In this document: in pieces, positions 63,365 through 64,000 of the stretch
Position numbering within the stretch: position 1 is the first letter of the stretch
Layout: each line of letters opens with the position of its first letter
Assembly: GCF_043555885.1 (NCBI RefSeq)
Contig: NZ_JBIGHX010000004.1
Location: 434,001 to 498,000, forward strand
Origin: Pelomonas lactea
Lineage (GTDB): Bacteria > Pseudomonadota > Gammaproteobacteria > Burkholderiales > Burkholderiaceae_C
Reading direction: 5' to 3'
DNA length: 64,000 nucleotides
The notes under the pieces: generated by a model
The model's database searches: none
What the model was told of the DNA's origin: nothing
What the model saw: the letters and a program-made list of their open reading frames with translations, nothing else
Program-made: the position numbers and the translations under genes

Positions 63365-64000
63365 ATGGTCTATCCGCAACCGTCCGAGCCCGACGACCCG
63401 CCGCCCGAGGCTGCCCAGCTGTTCGACGACGCCGAGCTGCACGATGCCGGGGGCGAGGACAGCTGCGCCGAGCGCGATGCTGCCCCGGCGGGTTGCCCGT
63501 CGCTGGACGACGTGCAGCTGGAGGGCTGGATCGCCGCCATCGTCAACCACGACGAGCGCGCGCTGCTGGCGCTGTACGAGGCCACGCTGTCGCGCGTCTA
63601 TGGCCTGGTGCTGCGGCTGGTGCGGCGCAGCCAGCTGGCCGAGGAGGTGGCGGAGGACGTGTACTTCCAGGTGTGGCGCCAGGCGCCGCGCTTCGACCCT
63701 GCGCGCGGCCGGCCGCTGACGTGGCTGCTGGGCATGGCCCGCTCGCGCGCCATCGACGCCATCCGCCGAGAAGCCCGCTTCCAGCACGAGGAGCTGGACG
63801 ATGACGTGGCCAGCAGCTCATCGCCCGCCGCCGCATCGGGCGATGAGCTGTTGGCCGTGGCGCAAGGCCACGCCGAGCTGCACCGCGCGCTGCTGCTGCT
63901 CAAGCCCCAGCCGCGCCAGCTCGTTGCGCTGGCGTTCTTCAACGGCCTGTCGCACGAGGAGATCGCGAGCCAGACCCATCTGCCGCTGGGCACCGTCAAA
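63365..64000 (+). CDS. ECF-type RNA polymerase sigma factor (C-terminus beyond the window)
   Basis: 212 codons are open to the window end without a stop. An acidic Pro-rich N-terminal extension of about 50 residues precedes region 2 (LLALYEATLSRVYGLVLRLVRRSQLAEEVAEDVYFQVWRQAP; then RPLTWLLGMARSRAIDAIRRE). Region 4 follows (LLLLKPQPRQLVALAFFNGLSHEEIASQTHLPLGTVK). It is cut just inside the helix-turn-helix. The ATG at 63365 follows the cupin gene closely. Its class resembles RpoE/ChrR-regulated ECF factors by context. Confidence 0.88.
   Translation, partial: MVYPQPSEPDDPPPEAAQLFDDAELHDAGGEDSCAERDAAPAGCPSLDDVQLEGWIAAIVNHDERALLALYEATLSRVYGLVLRLVRRSQLAEEVAEDVYFQVWRQAPRFDPARGRPLTWLLGMARSRAIDAIRREARFQHEELDDDVASSSSPAAASGDELLAVAQGHAELHRALLLLKPQPRQLVALAFFNGLSHEEIASQTHLPLGTVK

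Overview
This is a GC-rich (roughly 70% by eye) chromosomal segment of a betaproteobacterium, most likely order Burkholderiales, in the Roseateles/Mitsuaria/Rubrivivax/Leptothrix neighbourhood. The evidence is gene order and gene type: rpsF-priB-rpsR-rplI followed by dnaB, a short H-NS protein with a TWSGRGLQPKWL DNA-binding end, an ArgA-type acetylglutamate synthase, and gloB/yafS-like methyltransferase/rnhA together. Almost every base is coding. I see no tRNA, rRNA, insertion sequence, prophage or CRISPR array, so this looks like core chromosome with some lineage-specific signalling genes.

Layout. 1-1011: tail of a sodium:solute symporter carrying an EF-hand-like loop. 1150-4235: rpsF-priB-rpsR-rplI, a terminator, then dnaB with a perfect DnaA box just before its start. 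4245-8121: LysR regulator divergent from an omega-amino-acid transaminase and methylmalonate-semialdehyde dehydrogenase (beta-alanine type catabolism). 8134-11506: receiver protein, trxC, an MFS exporter, and a PA0069-type radical SAM gene with a near-consensus LexA box touching its start codon. 11532-14925: eptA-type phosphoethanolamine transferase and a receiver-TPR protein with a possible sigma-28 promoter. 15178-18961: grpE-dnaK-dnaJ on the minus strand with a textbook sigma-32 promoter. 19042-21530: hslR, hemH and an FHA-adenylate cyclase. 21588-29196: a membrane PAS-GGDEF-EAL protein with degenerate active sites, then dnaG and rpoD. 29464-36132: hns, yggX, argA, a VOC protein and hrpA.

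36479-44585 is a signalling and envelope block: a chemoreceptor, a pseudokinase-HDOD protein, an apparently active Ser/Thr kinase-HDOD-GAF protein, two DUF4398-type lipoproteins (one with an OmpA domain) and a small periplasmic protein. 44691-49579 (minus): 4.5S RNA, sirB2, a divergent PurM-like protein, a serine-hydrolase lipoprotein and a two-component system. 49669-52513: dnaX-ybaB-recR. 52525-60714: MAPEG protein, mltD-gloB, yafS-rnhA, an exported amidohydrolase coupled to a peptide-binding protein, and dcd. 60731-64000: a lipoprotein hydrolase, a solute-binding protein, an SRPBCC protein, and a cupin plus ECF sigma pair cut by the window end.

The most interesting leads are the LexA-box radical SAM gene (possibly leaderless and SOS-regulated), the pseudokinase/kinase HDOD pair, the degenerate GGDEF-EAL protein 9 nt upstream of dnaG, and the two perfect DnaA boxes in front of dnaB and dnaK. 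Functional calls come from reading the sequence and recalling families; no searches were run.
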